Assembly: GCA_016719055.1 (NCBI GenBank)
Contig: JADKAW010000013.1
Coordinates: forward strand, 1 to 64,000
DNA from: Candidatus Rhodoferax mariagerensis
GTDB lineage: Bacteria; Pseudomonadota; Gammaproteobacteria; Burkholderiales; Burkholderiaceae_C
Direction: 5' to 3'
Length of the DNA: 64,000 bases
The notes under the pieces are model-generated. The model did not search any database. It was not told where the DNA came from and worked only from the letters and a program-made list of their open reading frames with translations. Positions 25,818 through 34,490 of this stretch are shown here, one piece after another. The translations under genes were made by a program, and so were the position numbers. The stretch's first letter is position 1. Every line of letters starts with the position of its first letter.

Positions 25818-26224
25818 GGTGCCACCTCTTCTTCTTCAAAATCAAACGAGCGCTCGCCATCTTTGGCGAGCGCCTTGCGCAGCCATGGCGGGGGTGTGCC
25901 TTGAAGCACCGCCTGCAGCTTTGCCAGAATCTCGCCAATCGGTTCAGGCTTGGGCACCCTGATGGGGTGAATTTTCATGGCCACCACACGCGCAGCACCA
26001 GAACCACCGATCGCTGCGACATACACAATCGCGCAGTCCTTGATGGCTTCGAGCTTGGGGGCGAGTTTGTCTTCGTCGCCGTCTTCTTCAAGCGTGTCAC
26101 CAAACTCAAAGCTCTCTACAAACTGATGTCCCTGCGGCGAAACGTTGTACACAACAATACTTTTGGCCCAGCCAAAGTGGGCATTCACACTTTCTTTGTC
26201 CTGGGTGGCGAAGGCAATTTTCAT
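25814..26224 (-). CDS. nifX: FeMo-cofactor carrier protein NifX
   Basis: 136 residues from the ATG at 26224, with AGGAG six bp upstream; a TTG one codon earlier is ignored. The fold is that of the NifX/NafY/dinitrogenase-cofactor-binding family: [34 protein letters not shown], and the ligand-pocket region [20 protein letters not shown]. NifX binds NifB-cofactor or its derivatives and exchanges them with NifEN. An acidic C-terminal tail (EEEEVAP) is present. It follows nifN by 50 bp and overlaps the DUF269 gene. Confidence 0.93.
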   Translation of the reverse strand: MKIAFATQDKESVNAHFGWAKSIVVYNVSPQGHQFVESFEFGDTLEEDGDEDKLAPKLEAIKDCAIVYVAAIGGSGAARVVAMKIHPIRVPKPEPIGEILAKLQAVLQGTPPPWLRKALAKDGERSFDFEEEEVAP

Positions 26225-26274
26225 CAAATGCTCCTGGTTTTGGGGTTGGGGTTGGGGGTTTGAGATATTGGGTG

Positions 26275-27693
26275 TCAGGCGCTGGCTGCCGCCACGGTTT
26301 CCTGATGGCTGGTGGTCGCAAGCGCGCCGGTTGGCTCACCATGCACCACCCTGGTGGCAGCGCGCAAAGCTTCTGGCGTCAAAGGCCAGTCGGTGGCATC
26401 GTGATGGCCAATCCGCTCAATCATCAGGTTGGCAACTTCAAAAATCAGCGCCATGGTGCCGCGGTAACCGACCTGGCAGCGGTGGGCGTTGCCAACCCGG
26501 TCAAACACCGGAAAACCAATGCGCAGCAAGGGCTTGTTCAAGCGCTCAGCGGCCTGGCGACCGTGCGAATGGGTCACCAGCAGGTCGCAGTCGGTCGCGC
26601 CCCGCTCAAAGTCTTCCAGGTCACCCAAAATTACCTGTGCCGCTGGCAACAGCGCATGGGAGGCCGACTTGGTGGTGCTGACGCAGCAGCTTAGCTCCGC
26701 CCCCATCTCATGCAACAAGCTGCCCACGGCCAGCAACAAGTCAGGCTCGGCAGCAATCGCCACCTTGATGCCGCCTGTGTAAAAGTGGCCATCGAGCATA
26801 GCGTCCAACAACTGGCTGCGTTGACGGCGGTACTTGGCTGGCACGGGTTTTCCGGAAACTTGCGCCAGGCGCTGCAGCAGGCGGTCGTTCACCTCCAAGC
26901 CAGTCAACCGGTCAAAGATGTCAAGCGGGGTACCGGCAATCGTTTGCAGTGCCTCGGCGGCTTCGCGGGTTTGTTCACCCACACCAATCGTCAGTGCCGA
27001 CGCTCCGGCGGCGCGAATCTGCTCCAGCGTGGTGCCACCCAGGGTGGTGCCGCGCCAATCCGGTGGAATATGGCCATCCAGCGAGCCTGAAATATCCGGC
27101 AACACGATGACTGAAAGGCCAAACGCTTCGATGATCTCGCGCAGTTCATCGATGTCCGCAGGCGACAGGTAGCTGCCCGGCAGCAGGGTGACCTGGCGGG
27201 CATTTACCGGCAAAGGCTTGACAAGTGTCCTGACGATGGCGGTCACCGCATGTTTATAACCGTCTTCAAAACCGCCCACGTAATCGGGTGTGGAGGCGTA
27301 GATGATTTCGGTGTCAGCCAGTTCCGGCTTGCGTTTACGCAATGTGACCAAGTAACCATCCACATCGTCGCCCTTGGTTTCGGTGAGGCCAGTGGAGCAG
27401 ATCGCAATTACGCGGGGGGCAGCACGTTTGCGAATATTCAGCAAAGCCGCTTCAATGTTGTCATAACCGCCCAAAATCGAGGTCACCTCGTTCATGGCGG
27501 TGGTCTGCAGCGGGATCGCCTCTTTGAAGTGGCGCACCAGAAGCACCAGGCCAAATGAGGTACAGCCTTGCGAGCCATGCATCACCGGCATGCAGGCGTC
27601 CAGCCCCAGAAAGGCAAGGCTGGCTCCAAGCGGCTGACTCATTTTGAGCGGGTTTACCGCGCAGGCTTTTTTGGATTCAACGACGCTGGCCAT
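26275..27693 (-). CDS. nifN: FeMo-cofactor scaffold subunit NifN
   Basis: 472 residues, nitrogenase component 1-like. Conserved segments include PLGASLAFLGLDACMPVMHG and HGSQGCTSF (with the P-cluster-equivalent Cys), VTSILGGYDN, and ICSTGLTETKGDDVDGYL. NifE and NifN form an alpha2-beta2 scaffold on which the NifB-cofactor becomes FeMo-cofactor. The start is 27 bp after the nifE stop. Length is typical of NifN. No NifB domain is fused at the C-terminus, which ends in an Ala-rich tail. Confidence 0.95.
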   Translation of the reverse strand: MASVVESKKACAVNPLKMSQPLGASLAFLGLDACMPVMHGSQGCTSFGLVLLVRHFKEAIPLQTTAMNEVTSILGGYDNIEAALLNIRKRAAPRVIAICSTGLTETKGDDVDGYLVTLRKRKPELADTEIIYASTPDYVGGFEDGYKHAVTAIVRTLVKPLPVNARQVTLLPGSYLSPADIDELREIIEAFGLSVIVLPDISGSLDGHIPPDWRGTTLGGTTLEQIRAAGASALTIGVGEQTREAAEALQTIAGTPLDIFDRLTGLEVNDRLLQRLAQVSGKPVPAKYRRQRSQLLDAMLDGHFYTGGIKVAIAAEPDLLLAVGSLLHEMGAELSCCVSTTKSASHALLPAAQVILGDLEDFERGATDCDLLVTHSHGRQAAERLNKPLLRIGFPVFDRVGNAHRCQVGYRGTMALIFEVANLMIERIGHHDATDWPLTPEALRAATRVVHGEPTGALATTSHQETVAAASA

Positions 27694-27720
27694 GGTGGAT
27701 TGCTCGGGTTGGGGGGTAGG

Positions 27721-29211
27721 TCAGTTCGGCACTTCTTCGAGGGCAAGCCCCAAAGACTTGGCCGCCACTTCGGTTAAAAAGTCCATCGGGCGGGCGCTAG
27801 GCAGCACGGCACCCAAGGTTTCACCATCGTCGCCCCAGGGGGCTGGAATGCGCACCTGCTGCCAAACCGGGTTGTAAATGGCGCGGTCAATCTCGCGCAC
27901 CAGCTCCACCATTCCCTCATAACCGCTGTAGGGGTGGTAACGTTCCTGGTTGATGTCAAGCCAGGGCATGCGCGCCTTCAGCGCGACAAACTGGCTGCGC
28001 CCGCCGGAGAGCATGATGTCGGCGCGGGCATCGCGCAGCATGTTGTACATCTCGCGCGGAGTCATGTCGTCAATCATGTGGGCGTCATCACCCATGATCT
28101 CCTTGATCTTTTCCTTGTCTTCCTTGGTGGACTTTTTCACGCTGGTGCCCACAATTTCCATGCCGCCTTCCTGCAGCGCCGCCACCACCGACCAGGACTT
28201 GACGCCACCGGTGATCAGCAGCACCCGCTTGCCCTGCAGGCGCTGTTTGTACTGCGCAATGCGCTGCCAGGCACGGGCCTCTTCCACTTCGATCAGCCGC
28301 TCGGTACGGTCCAGCAAATCAACGGGCGCACCTTGCTGAACCAGCAATTTGGCGATCTGGCGCAGCGTGTCGCTCATGTCGCCAATGCCGTAAAACGAGC
28401 CTTCAAAGTACGGAATACCCCAGCGCTGCTCCATCTTGGTGGCAATGTTGATCATCGACTTGGAACACACCATCATGTTCACTTTGGCCCGGTGCGCGCT
28501 GGCGATTTCGTTGTAACGGCCATCGCCGGCTATGCAACACAACACGCGGATGCCCAAGGCGTCCAGCAATGGCTTGACCTGCCACAACTCACCCACCAAG
28601 TTGTATTCACCGATGATGTTGATGTCATAAGGCGTGGTGAACTCGGGCTCTACCGTGCCGATCACATAGTCCAGCAGCGCCTCGGCACCGAGTTTGTTAC
28701 CCAGGTTTTTGACACCGGCAAAACCGGGTGCGTTGACCGGAATAATCGGTTTGCCAAATTTCTCGGTAGCGCGCTGGCACACGGCTTCGATGTCGTCACC
28801 CACCAGCGCAGTCACGCAAGTCTGGTAAACAAACACAGCGGGCGGGTTGTACTTTTCCAGAATCTCGCGGATGGATTTAAACAGGCGCTTTTCGCCGCCG
28901 TAAATCACGTCGAGTTCGCTGATGTCGGTGGTAAAACCTGTTCGGTAAATTTGTGGGCCCGATGAGCCGCTGTGGCGGTTGTCCCACGAGTTGCCCTCGC
29001 AGGCGATTGGGCCATGGACCAGATGCGCCACGTCGGCAATCGGCTGCAAGGCAATCTTGGCACCGTCAAACGCGCAGCCACCGGCGGCCGCCCCAGGCGA
29101 GAGCTGCTTGGTGCAGCCCTTTTTGCGTTCCTTTTCGCTTTTACTCTGGTTTTTGTCGCAACCAGGCTCCTCGAACACTTCGGCGATTTTGGCCTTGAGC
29201 AACACGGACAT
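27721..29211 (-). CDS. nifE: FeMo-cofactor scaffold subunit NifE
   Basis: 496 residues from the ATG at 29211 (MSVLLKAKIAEVFEEPGC), which has GGAG just upstream; the frame extends further but runs through the promoter. Diagnostic segments are GAKIALQPIADVAHLVHGPI, ACEGNSWDNR, VYQTCVTALVGDDIEAVC, and the C-terminal YSGYEGMVELVREIDRAI. NifE pairs with NifN as the FeMo-co assembly scaffold. It is the first gene of the nifEN-X cluster, behind a sigma-54 promoter. The nitrogenase structural genes nifHDK are not in this window. Confidence 0.96.
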   Translation of the reverse strand: MSVLLKAKIAEVFEEPGCDKNQSKSEKERKKGCTKQLSPGAAAGGCAFDGAKIALQPIADVAHLVHGPIACEGNSWDNRHSGSSGPQIYRTGFTTDISELDVIYGGEKRLFKSIREILEKYNPPAVFVYQTCVTALVGDDIEAVCQRATEKFGKPIIPVNAPGFAGVKNLGNKLGAEALLDYVIGTVEPEFTTPYDINIIGEYNLVGELWQVKPLLDALGIRVLCCIAGDGRYNEIASAHRAKVNMMVCSKSMINIATKMEQRWGIPYFEGSFYGIGDMSDTLRQIAKLLVQQGAPVDLLDRTERLIEVEEARAWQRIAQYKQRLQGKRVLLITGGVKSWSVVAALQEGGMEIVGTSVKKSTKEDKEKIKEIMGDDAHMIDDMTPREMYNMLRDARADIMLSGGRSQFVALKARMPWLDINQERYHPYSGYEGMVELVREIDRAIYNPVWQQVRIPAPWGDDGETLGAVLPSARPMDFLTEVAAKSLGLALEEVPN

Positions 29212-29245
29212 GGAGGACTCCTGACAGGGTAGGTAGTCTCCGTAT

Positions 29246-29261
29246 TGCAATTTGGGTGCCA
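29246..29261 (-). promoter_or_regulatory. Sigma-54 promoter of the nifEN cluster
   Basis: On the minus strand TGGCACCCAAATTGCA matches the -24/-12 consensus TGGCAC-N5-TTGCA exactly in spacing. It lies 35 bp before the nifE ATG, which fits a transcription start near 29235. No TGT-N10-ACA NifA site was seen in the next 200 bp, though a diverged or distant site may exist. Confidence 0.9.
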
Positions 29262-29534
29262 GGGCAAAATGCGCCAAAAGCAGCCCGATTGAGCGTCGCT
29301 GGTGGGCTTAGCCCAGAAATTTGGCTGATTTGAAGGGATTGCGACAAACCGGGCGTGACAGGCCCGATTGTTCGGGTTTGGCCCCTAAGCTGCCAGCCAG
29401 TAATCCTGCATCGTATTGATATGTATGGCTAAAATGCGCCAGAGGCCTGTTCACCCGCATCCCTGTTGCGAAAAATGTAGTGAGTTTTTTGTGCCTCGAT
29501 CTTTCAACCAGCAAAACCCAATGAATCTCGATAC

Positions 29535-30296
29535 ATGTACGTCAAAGTTATCCAACAGTCCGCTCCCGTTCAATCAAGCGTGCGAGCGACACAACATCCA
29601 GTAGGCCTTGCCAGAGTTAGAAATCACGTTGCTGCATTGTTGTGCAGCTTTTGCGTGAGCTTACCGGTTTGGGCCATCGATGACACGGCAAGCGCACTGG
29701 CTCCAGCTTCAGACAAAACCGTGGCAGTGCAATCCAACAAGGAATTCGCCGCTTCAGGGCATGTTTCCGAGGTCGCGCCTCCTGTTCCAGCCTCCGACGC
29801 TCATGAATCTTCTGGGATGATGCAGCTATCAGGCCCAGAGGTGCACCCTATGGATGTCGTCAGAATGCCCTTGGAGGCCATCAGGTATGTAACTTCGGCC
29901 ACCGTGGCTTCCGCGAATTCGGCTGCGTCGGTTGTCGCCTCGGTTGCATCTGTGGCTTCCAATACGGTGCTTGACGTGGCGGGAGTCATTCAGCGTGGCG
30001 TTGCCTCATGGTATGGCGCGCAGTTGCACAACAGGCGCACCGCCAACGGTGAGCGGTTCAACATGTACGACCTGACCGCTGCCCACCGAACGCTGCCCTT
30101 TGGAACCAGACTCTGTGCATATTCTCCTGCAACCGGGAAATCAGTCATCGTTCGCATTAACGACCGCGGTCCATTTGTCAAGGACCGGATTATTGATTTC
30201 AGCAGGGCGGCAGCGCAGGCACTTGGCATCCTTCACGCCAAGCCCGATGTCGTCGCCCTTCTGGAATCTACAGATACGCGCTGCTCGAAAGCTTGA
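29535..30296 (+). CDS. RlpA-like septal ring lytic transglycosylase family protein
   Basis: 253 residues. A probable signal peptide is at about 27-48 (HVAALLCSFCVSLPVWA). A long Ala/Ser/Val-rich linker follows (VASVASVASNTVLDVAG). The C-terminal double-psi beta-barrel of RlpA is clear: GVASWYGAQLHNRRTANGER, NMYDLTAAHRTLPFGTRL, VRINDRGPFVKDRIIDFSRA, with the catalytic Asp of NDRGPF. No lipobox and no SPOR domain, unlike classical RlpA, so septal targeting is doubtful. It may cleave naked glycan strands. It is divergent from nifE, about 320 bp away, with no functional link evident. Confidence 0.85.
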   Translation: MYVKVIQQSAPVQSSVRATQHPVGLARVRNHVAALLCSFCVSLPVWAIDDTASALAPASDKTVAVQSNKEFAASGHVSEVAPPVPASDAHESSGMMQLSGPEVHPMDVVRMPLEAIRYVTSATVASANSAASVVASVASVASNTVLDVAGVIQRGVASWYGAQLHNRRTANGERFNMYDLTAAHRTLPFGTRLCAYSPATGKSVIVRINDRGPFVKDRIIDFSRAAAQALGILHAKPDVVALLESTDTRCSKA

Positions 30297-30387
30297 ATTG
30301 GCTCTTCGCTCCATGGAATTGACCAATGCGAGGCTTTGAATCTTTGGCAGTCGATGACGTGACGAAAAGATGGCACCCCGGCCGGCA

Positions 30388-32061
30388 TCACTTGTGCCCA
30401 CCGCCACTTGAAAAACCACCAAAAGAGCCGCCCGAGCTGCGCGAACTCGATGACGAGCAGTTTTCCACCTTGGGGTCACAGCTGGAACACTGGCTAAACA
30501 AAATAGGCAGCACAACCACCAGCACCAGAATCAGAATAATGAAGCCGACACTGAAGCCCTTGGCCGCGCTGGCCGGGCCAACGTCGCTGCGTTTGAGCAG
30601 GTCTTTTTTGTCTTCAATTTTGAACGCCTTGACAACCGCAGCGCTGTCAATTTTTTTGCCCACCGACCAGACCACCTCGCTGGCCGATTGCTCCATCGAC
30701 AGCAGGTTCGCACCGCTGGCAAAGTCGCTGTTGGTGGTGCTTTGGCCGCGCGTGACCTGCCAGTAAAACTCGCCCAGCGTGTAGCTGGTTTCGGCCTTGT
30801 AGCTTTCTTTGAGCTGATAGGACTTGCCGAGGTAGGTGGCCGCTTTTCCGCCTTTTTGCAAGACTGGTGCACCAGTGGCGGGTTTGACCAGGCTCCAGCC
30901 ATCGGTTGAATCCACCAGAAAAGTAAAGCCAAGTTTCTGGTTGTAGAGCAAATACTCTTCCCAGCCAAACTGCTCATCGGGGTCGCTCGGGTCGGTGCCC
31001 ATGCGGTGCTGAAAACCCACCACCTGCCACACCGCCCCTTGCAACTGACCGACGGCACCCAAAGGAATCAGGGGCTGCACCGGTTCATCCTGCAGCGCAT
31101 GCTTGAGTTCGCCACCGATGCCCTGCGACACATCAATCAGACTGTTGCAGGAATTGCAGGTCACACTCTGGCTGCTGGCCAGCGCCACCGCCACCGAGGC
31201 ACCGCAGTTGGGGCAGCTGAACTGGCGGCCTTTTTCATCCTTGGCCGATTCAACCCTTAAACCCGAGAGTTTGAGCGAGTCAAGCGCCACCGGTTGGCCC
31301 AGACTGACGGTTGGCGGCTGGGAGCTGTAGTCAATGCTTAGCACCTTGCCACCGACGTCAGTGTCCGCCTCATGGGGTGCGCCAGTGCCATCTGACGCTG
31401 CGGGCGCAGGCTGATCATCACCCGCAGCCGGCACAGCCATGCCCGGGCCCAGACGGCTGCCAATGATGCTGGTGCCAGTCGGTGCTGCCGCAGGCGCAGT
31501 GTCATCGCGCAGACCCGTCACGCCCTGGCTGCGCAATTCCACCATGGCAAACGGCTGGCCCAAGGGCGGCAGGCGCGGCAGCTCGCCTTGGGCTGACAGC
31601 AGCAGCACTTGCTGGTTGGAGGCCACGCTGAAGGCCTCACCGTTAATGACCGACCTGGCACCGACACGAAACCGCTCTGCTGGTGGCAGTTCGCGCGACA
31701 TGGCCTGCGGCAGGGACAGCACGTAGGCACCGTTGTCTTCGCTGAGCCAGGCGCTGCTGCCGTCGGCCAGCAACGCATACCACTCGGTCCAGGTGCCTTC
31801 GCCATATTTGTACTGCAGGCGCCCTACCAGAGTGAAACTCTGGCCGCGCCAGACACCCGTGGCCTGCAATTGCAGCGGGCTGTGATCGTCAAACAGCTCT
31901 GCCATCTTGCCGATGCGCGCGAGTGTGTCGCCCTGGCGCACCACACTGCTCTGACAGTAGCCACACACGGCGTGGGTGGACTGCGCACTGACAAATTCGA
32001 CCGGCGCTCCACAGCCGGGGCAGGGCGCACGGTACGCGCGTTGGGTTTGGGAATTAGCCAT
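30388..32061 (-). CDS. DUF4178-domain membrane protein
   Basis: 557 residues from the ATG at 32061. An N-terminal zinc-ribbon is CPGCGAPVEFVSAQSTHAVC then GYCQ. A second zinc-ribbon in the middle is CPNCGASVAVALASSQSVTC then NSC. Each is followed by a DUF4178 domain (LVGRLQYKYGEGTWTEWYAL; VVGFQHRMGTDPSDPDEQFG). Near the C-terminus there is a membrane helix (GFIILILVLVVVLPILFSQC) and a Gly/Ser-rich tail (SSGGSFGGFSSGGGHK). DUF4178 genes commonly sit with SPFH and DUF350 genes in a conserved but poorly understood stress-membrane cluster. It lies 55 bp after the SPFH gene on the same strand. Confidence 0.87.
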   Translation of the reverse strand: MANSQTQRAYRAPCPGCGAPVEFVSAQSTHAVCGYCQSSVVRQGDTLARIGKMAELFDDHSPLQLQATGVWRGQSFTLVGRLQYKYGEGTWTEWYALLADGSSAWLSEDNGAYVLSLPQAMSRELPPAERFRVGARSVINGEAFSVASNQQVLLLSAQGELPRLPPLGQPFAMVELRSQGVTGLRDDTAPAAAPTGTSIIGSRLGPGMAVPAAGDDQPAPAASDGTGAPHEADTDVGGKVLSIDYSSQPPTVSLGQPVALDSLKLSGLRVESAKDEKGRQFSCPNCGASVAVALASSQSVTCNSCNSLIDVSQGIGGELKHALQDEPVQPLIPLGAVGQLQGAVWQVVGFQHRMGTDPSDPDEQFGWEEYLLYNQKLGFTFLVDSTDGWSLVKPATGAPVLQKGGKAATYLGKSYQLKESYKAETSYTLGEFYWQVTRGQSTTNSDFASGANLLSMEQSASEVVWSVGKKIDSAAVVKAFKIEDKKDLLKRSDVGPASAAKGFSVGFIILILVLVVVLPILFSQCSSCDPKVENCSSSSSRSSGGSFGGFSSGGGHK

Positions 32062-32116
32062 GGTGATGGGTCTGTCGCTAGGCAAGCGGCACAGCCTTCA
32101 GGTGGTCAATGCCAAG

Positions 32117-33172
32117 TCAAATCAGCTTTTTCAGCAGCTCAGCCTTTTTGGCGTCAAATTCCTCCTGGGTCAGAATGCCTTTGGCTTTAAGCTCACCGAG
32201 CTTTTCGAGTGTGGCCATCACATCTTCGGCTTTCATGCCGACAGCCCCCGCCACTGCTGCGTTAGCCGCTACAGAAGGTGTAGCAGCCTGAGGCTGCAGA
32301 CCGGCTGCCAGTTGCTGCGCCATCACCTGCCCCAGCGCCACACCGGCACCCAGCCCCATGGCATCACCGGCAATACCGCCACCGCCACCACCAGCGCCCT
32401 CGGCAAATTTGGGAATGGATTGCGCAGTCTGGTACTGCATGAACTTGCCCATGTCGTTGCCAATCATGCCCATGCCAATTTTTTGGTCGAGTATTTTTTG
32501 CAACTCCTCGGGCAACGAGACGTTTTGCACCGTCATGCCTTCGAGTTTGAGACCGATTTTTTCGAACTCGGGCGCTAGCTGGCGCGTCAGAGCCTGAGCG
32601 AAACTGAGCTGGTTGGCTGCCAGGTCCAAAAAGGCGATACCGCTGCTGGCTACCGCGTTGCTGATGTTTTGCAACACCAGGCCGCGCAGTTGGCCGTCAA
32701 TGTCCTGTGCCTGATAACTTTCGCGCGTGCCCGAAATTTCGGTATGAAACAGTTTGGGGTCGGCAATGCGAAAGCTGTAGTTGCCAAAGGCGCGCAGACG
32801 CACCATGCCAAAGTCGGCGTCGCGGATGGTGATGGGCTGCGGCGTGCCCCACTTTTGGTCCACCTGCTGGCGTGTGCTGAAAAAATACACATCGCTCTTG
32901 AAGGGCGACTCAAACAGCTTGTCCCAATTCTTCAGATACGTTAGTACCGGCAAGGTTTGCGTGGTCAGGGTGTGGGTACCGGGGCCAAACACGTCGGCCA
33001 CCTTGCCTTCGTTGACAAACAGCGCCAGTTGGGACTCGCGCACCACCAGTTGCCCGCCGTTCTGGATTTCCATGCCCGACATCGGAAAGCGCCAGGCCAG
33101 CGTGCCGTCGGCGTCTTCGGTCCACTGGATAACGTCAATAAACTGCTTCTTGATAAAGTCCATGAGTGCCAT
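32117..33172 (-). CDS. SPFH-domain protein with SHOCT tail (YdjI-like)
   Basis: 351 residues from the ATG at 33172, with GGAG six bp upstream; a TTG at 33184 is less likely. The N-terminal ~230 residues are an SPFH/band-7 domain of the virion-core-protein-like group: MDFIKKQFIDVIQW, SQLALFVNEGKVADVFGPGT, IRDADFGMVRLRAFGNYSFR. A Gly-rich hinge (EGAGGGGGGIAGDAMGLGAG) precedes a C-terminal SHOCT module, ELKAKGILTQEEFDAKKAEL. Cytosolic; SPFH proteins assemble at membranes. It is followed by the DUF4178 gene, a common pairing; other usual partners (DUF350, a spermidine-synthase-like gene) are absent here. Confidence 0.88.
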   Translation of the reverse strand: MALMDFIKKQFIDVIQWTEDADGTLAWRFPMSGMEIQNGGQLVVRESQLALFVNEGKVADVFGPGTHTLTTQTLPVLTYLKNWDKLFESPFKSDVYFFSTRQQVDQKWGTPQPITIRDADFGMVRLRAFGNYSFRIADPKLFHTEISGTRESYQAQDIDGQLRGLVLQNISNAVASSGIAFLDLAANQLSFAQALTRQLAPEFEKIGLKLEGMTVQNVSLPEELQKILDQKIGMGMIGNDMGKFMQYQTAQSIPKFAEGAGGGGGGIAGDAMGLGAGVALGQVMAQQLAAGLQPQAATPSVAANAAVAGAVGMKAEDVMATLEKLGELKAKGILTQEEFDAKKAELLKKLI

Positions 33173-33199
33173 TCGCTGCTCCAAGAGTTGTGGATCAGT

Positions 33200-33369
33200 A
33201 TGATACAGGCGATGGCCGCCGCATCAAAAGACCCAAGAGACTGTCCGGCCCGCACGAGACGAACCTGACTGGTGATGCCCTTACGGTAGTAGTAGGCAAC
33301 GCCGCTGTCGAAGTATGCGGGGTATCCTTTTGGCTCCAATCGACCGTTCAGGGCCTTGGACCCGCCCAA
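33200..33369 (-). pseudogene. DUF1566-domain remnant
   Basis: YPAYFDSGVAYYYRKGIT followed by SQVRLVRAGQSLGSF matches the end of the DUF1566 domain in the proteins at 691 and 1988 (AAWYVDFSDGSAIGYF, then PVRLVRAGQFFGSF). No complete frame or start remains. The fragment fills the 217-bp gap between the SPFH gene and the PIN toxin gene. Confidence 0.6.
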
Positions 33370-33389
33370 TCCTGCACTGGCTCGCTGTT

Positions 33390-33926
33390 CTAAGTTCCTG
33401 CAAGGTATCTGGCCAGAATTTCACTCCCCCTCACATCGACAGCTTGATCGAGAATCGACTGCGCGTTTTGAATTAAGCCACGACTTTCCAGTCCAAAAAG
33501 GAACGCCGAAGTGGATGTCACAACGACGCAATCCGGTAAGCGAGTCAGGAAATTTGTCTTTCGAACAGCGCTATCTTCGAAAAGAAGAACTGCACCAAAG
33601 TCATTGCCTTCCAACGCCCTGCCAAGAACCTCAGCGGCTGCCTGTTCACCACGATTCTTGGTCTTTGTCGCTGGATTCATCGACTTCAAAAGCATGAACT
33701 CTTCGAAAACCTCCGTGGGTCGGACAGTGAGTCTGTGAGGATCATTGAGGCGAATCCATTCTGCAACCAAGGCGGCGCCAGGCTTGGACAGGTCCTGAAT
33801 CACTTCATGTCTGACCATATCGGGAACAATGACCGGCAAATTTGGCAAAAACAGCACATCAAGCGATCTGGCAATGGCCAACGTGATTAACGGTCCGGAA
33901 TCAGTGACAACGAGTGAGAAATTCAT
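33390..33926 (-). CDS. PIN-domain toxin-like protein
   Basis: 178 residues. The N-terminus VVTDSGPLITLAIARSLDVL has the first PIN Asp in the D-S-G-P form. Further acidic residues follow in VPDMVRHEVIQDL and NRGEQAAAEVLGRAL, and the end has VVVTSTSAFLFGLESRGLI. This is the DUF3368-like branch of PIN-fold ribonucleases. Its ATG overlaps the stop of the upstream gene by 4 bp (ATGA), as in a toxin-antitoxin operon. The predicted role is RNA cleavage when released from the antitoxin. Confidence 0.78.
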   Translation of the reverse strand: MNFSLVVTDSGPLITLAIARSLDVLFLPNLPVIVPDMVRHEVIQDLSKPGAALVAEWIRLNDPHRLTVRPTEVFEEFMLLKSMNPATKTKNRGEQAAAEVLGRALEGNDFGAVLLFEDSAVRKTNFLTRLPDCVVVTSTSAFLFGLESRGLIQNAQSILDQAVDVRGSEILARYLAGT

Positions 33927-34297
33927 TGATTCCCCTTTGATTTTGCTGCCGCCAAATCCAGGATATGGTTAAAAAAGGCAATTTGCTCGGGTCTATTTGT
34001 TGGTGTGACTTGAGGGATTTGAAGATTTTTGAGTCCTAGCGCGACCAACAATTCTCCATAACTCGCGCCAGTTTCCTCGGCAATTTGTGGCCAGGATATA
34101 AGACCCTTTGAATAGGCAATTGCCAAAGCCGACATTCGGCTCCTGTCTACGGTCTGCACCGCAGGCAATGTGAGCAGTCCAACCGACTTGCCATTTCTGG
34201 TGATTTCGACAGGGCCTTGTGTATTGAGGGACGACAAAACATCGCCCAAATTGGCTTTTGCATCTGACGATGAGATCGTTCGAACCGAGTGTTGCAT
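33923..34297 (-). CDS. Antitoxin of the PIN module, Phd/YefM-like N-terminus
   Basis: 124 residues from the ATG at 34297 with GGAGGGACCT before it; the frame is open upstream but has no better start. VRTISSSDAKANLGDVLSSL and VEITRNGKSVGLLTLPA form a Phd/YefM-like DNA-binding N-terminus. The C-terminal half, with IAYSKGLISWPQIAEETGAS and YGELLVALGLKNLQ, resembles UPF0175 antitoxins. The overlap with the PIN gene supports a toxin-antitoxin pair, with autorepression expected. Both genes lie in an accessory zone of gene fragments. Confidence 0.78.
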   Translation of the reverse strand: MQHSVRTISSSDAKANLGDVLSSLNTQGPVEITRNGKSVGLLTLPAVQTVDRSRMSALAIAYSKGLISWPQIAEETGASYGELLVALGLKNLQIPQVTPTNRPEQIAFFNHILDLAAAKSKGNQ

Positions 34298-34490
34298 AGG
34301 TCCCTCCAAGTCGTGGTCACTGTAGTCAACTTTAAACAAGTTGTCCAATATGTCTATGTTGTACCACCTTTTTGGAGGCGATTGGCTCCGTTTCGACTGC
34401 CTGTTGCCCACATCTACACCGTCAGCGTCGAGGAGAAGCCCGGTGTTCAAGCCATCGGACCACCTGCTGCCCGGTGCCTTGTCAGCCCCA

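Noticed and set aside
13660..29360. Similarity between spacer at about 13740 and 29330 (TTTGTCGCAATCCC-like)
   Set aside because: Shared over only about 20 bp with gaps; too short to call a repeat.
29300..29534. NifA activator site (TGT-N10-ACA) upstream of the sigma-54 promoter
   Set aside because: Each TGT in this region was tested by eye and none has ACA at the right distance.
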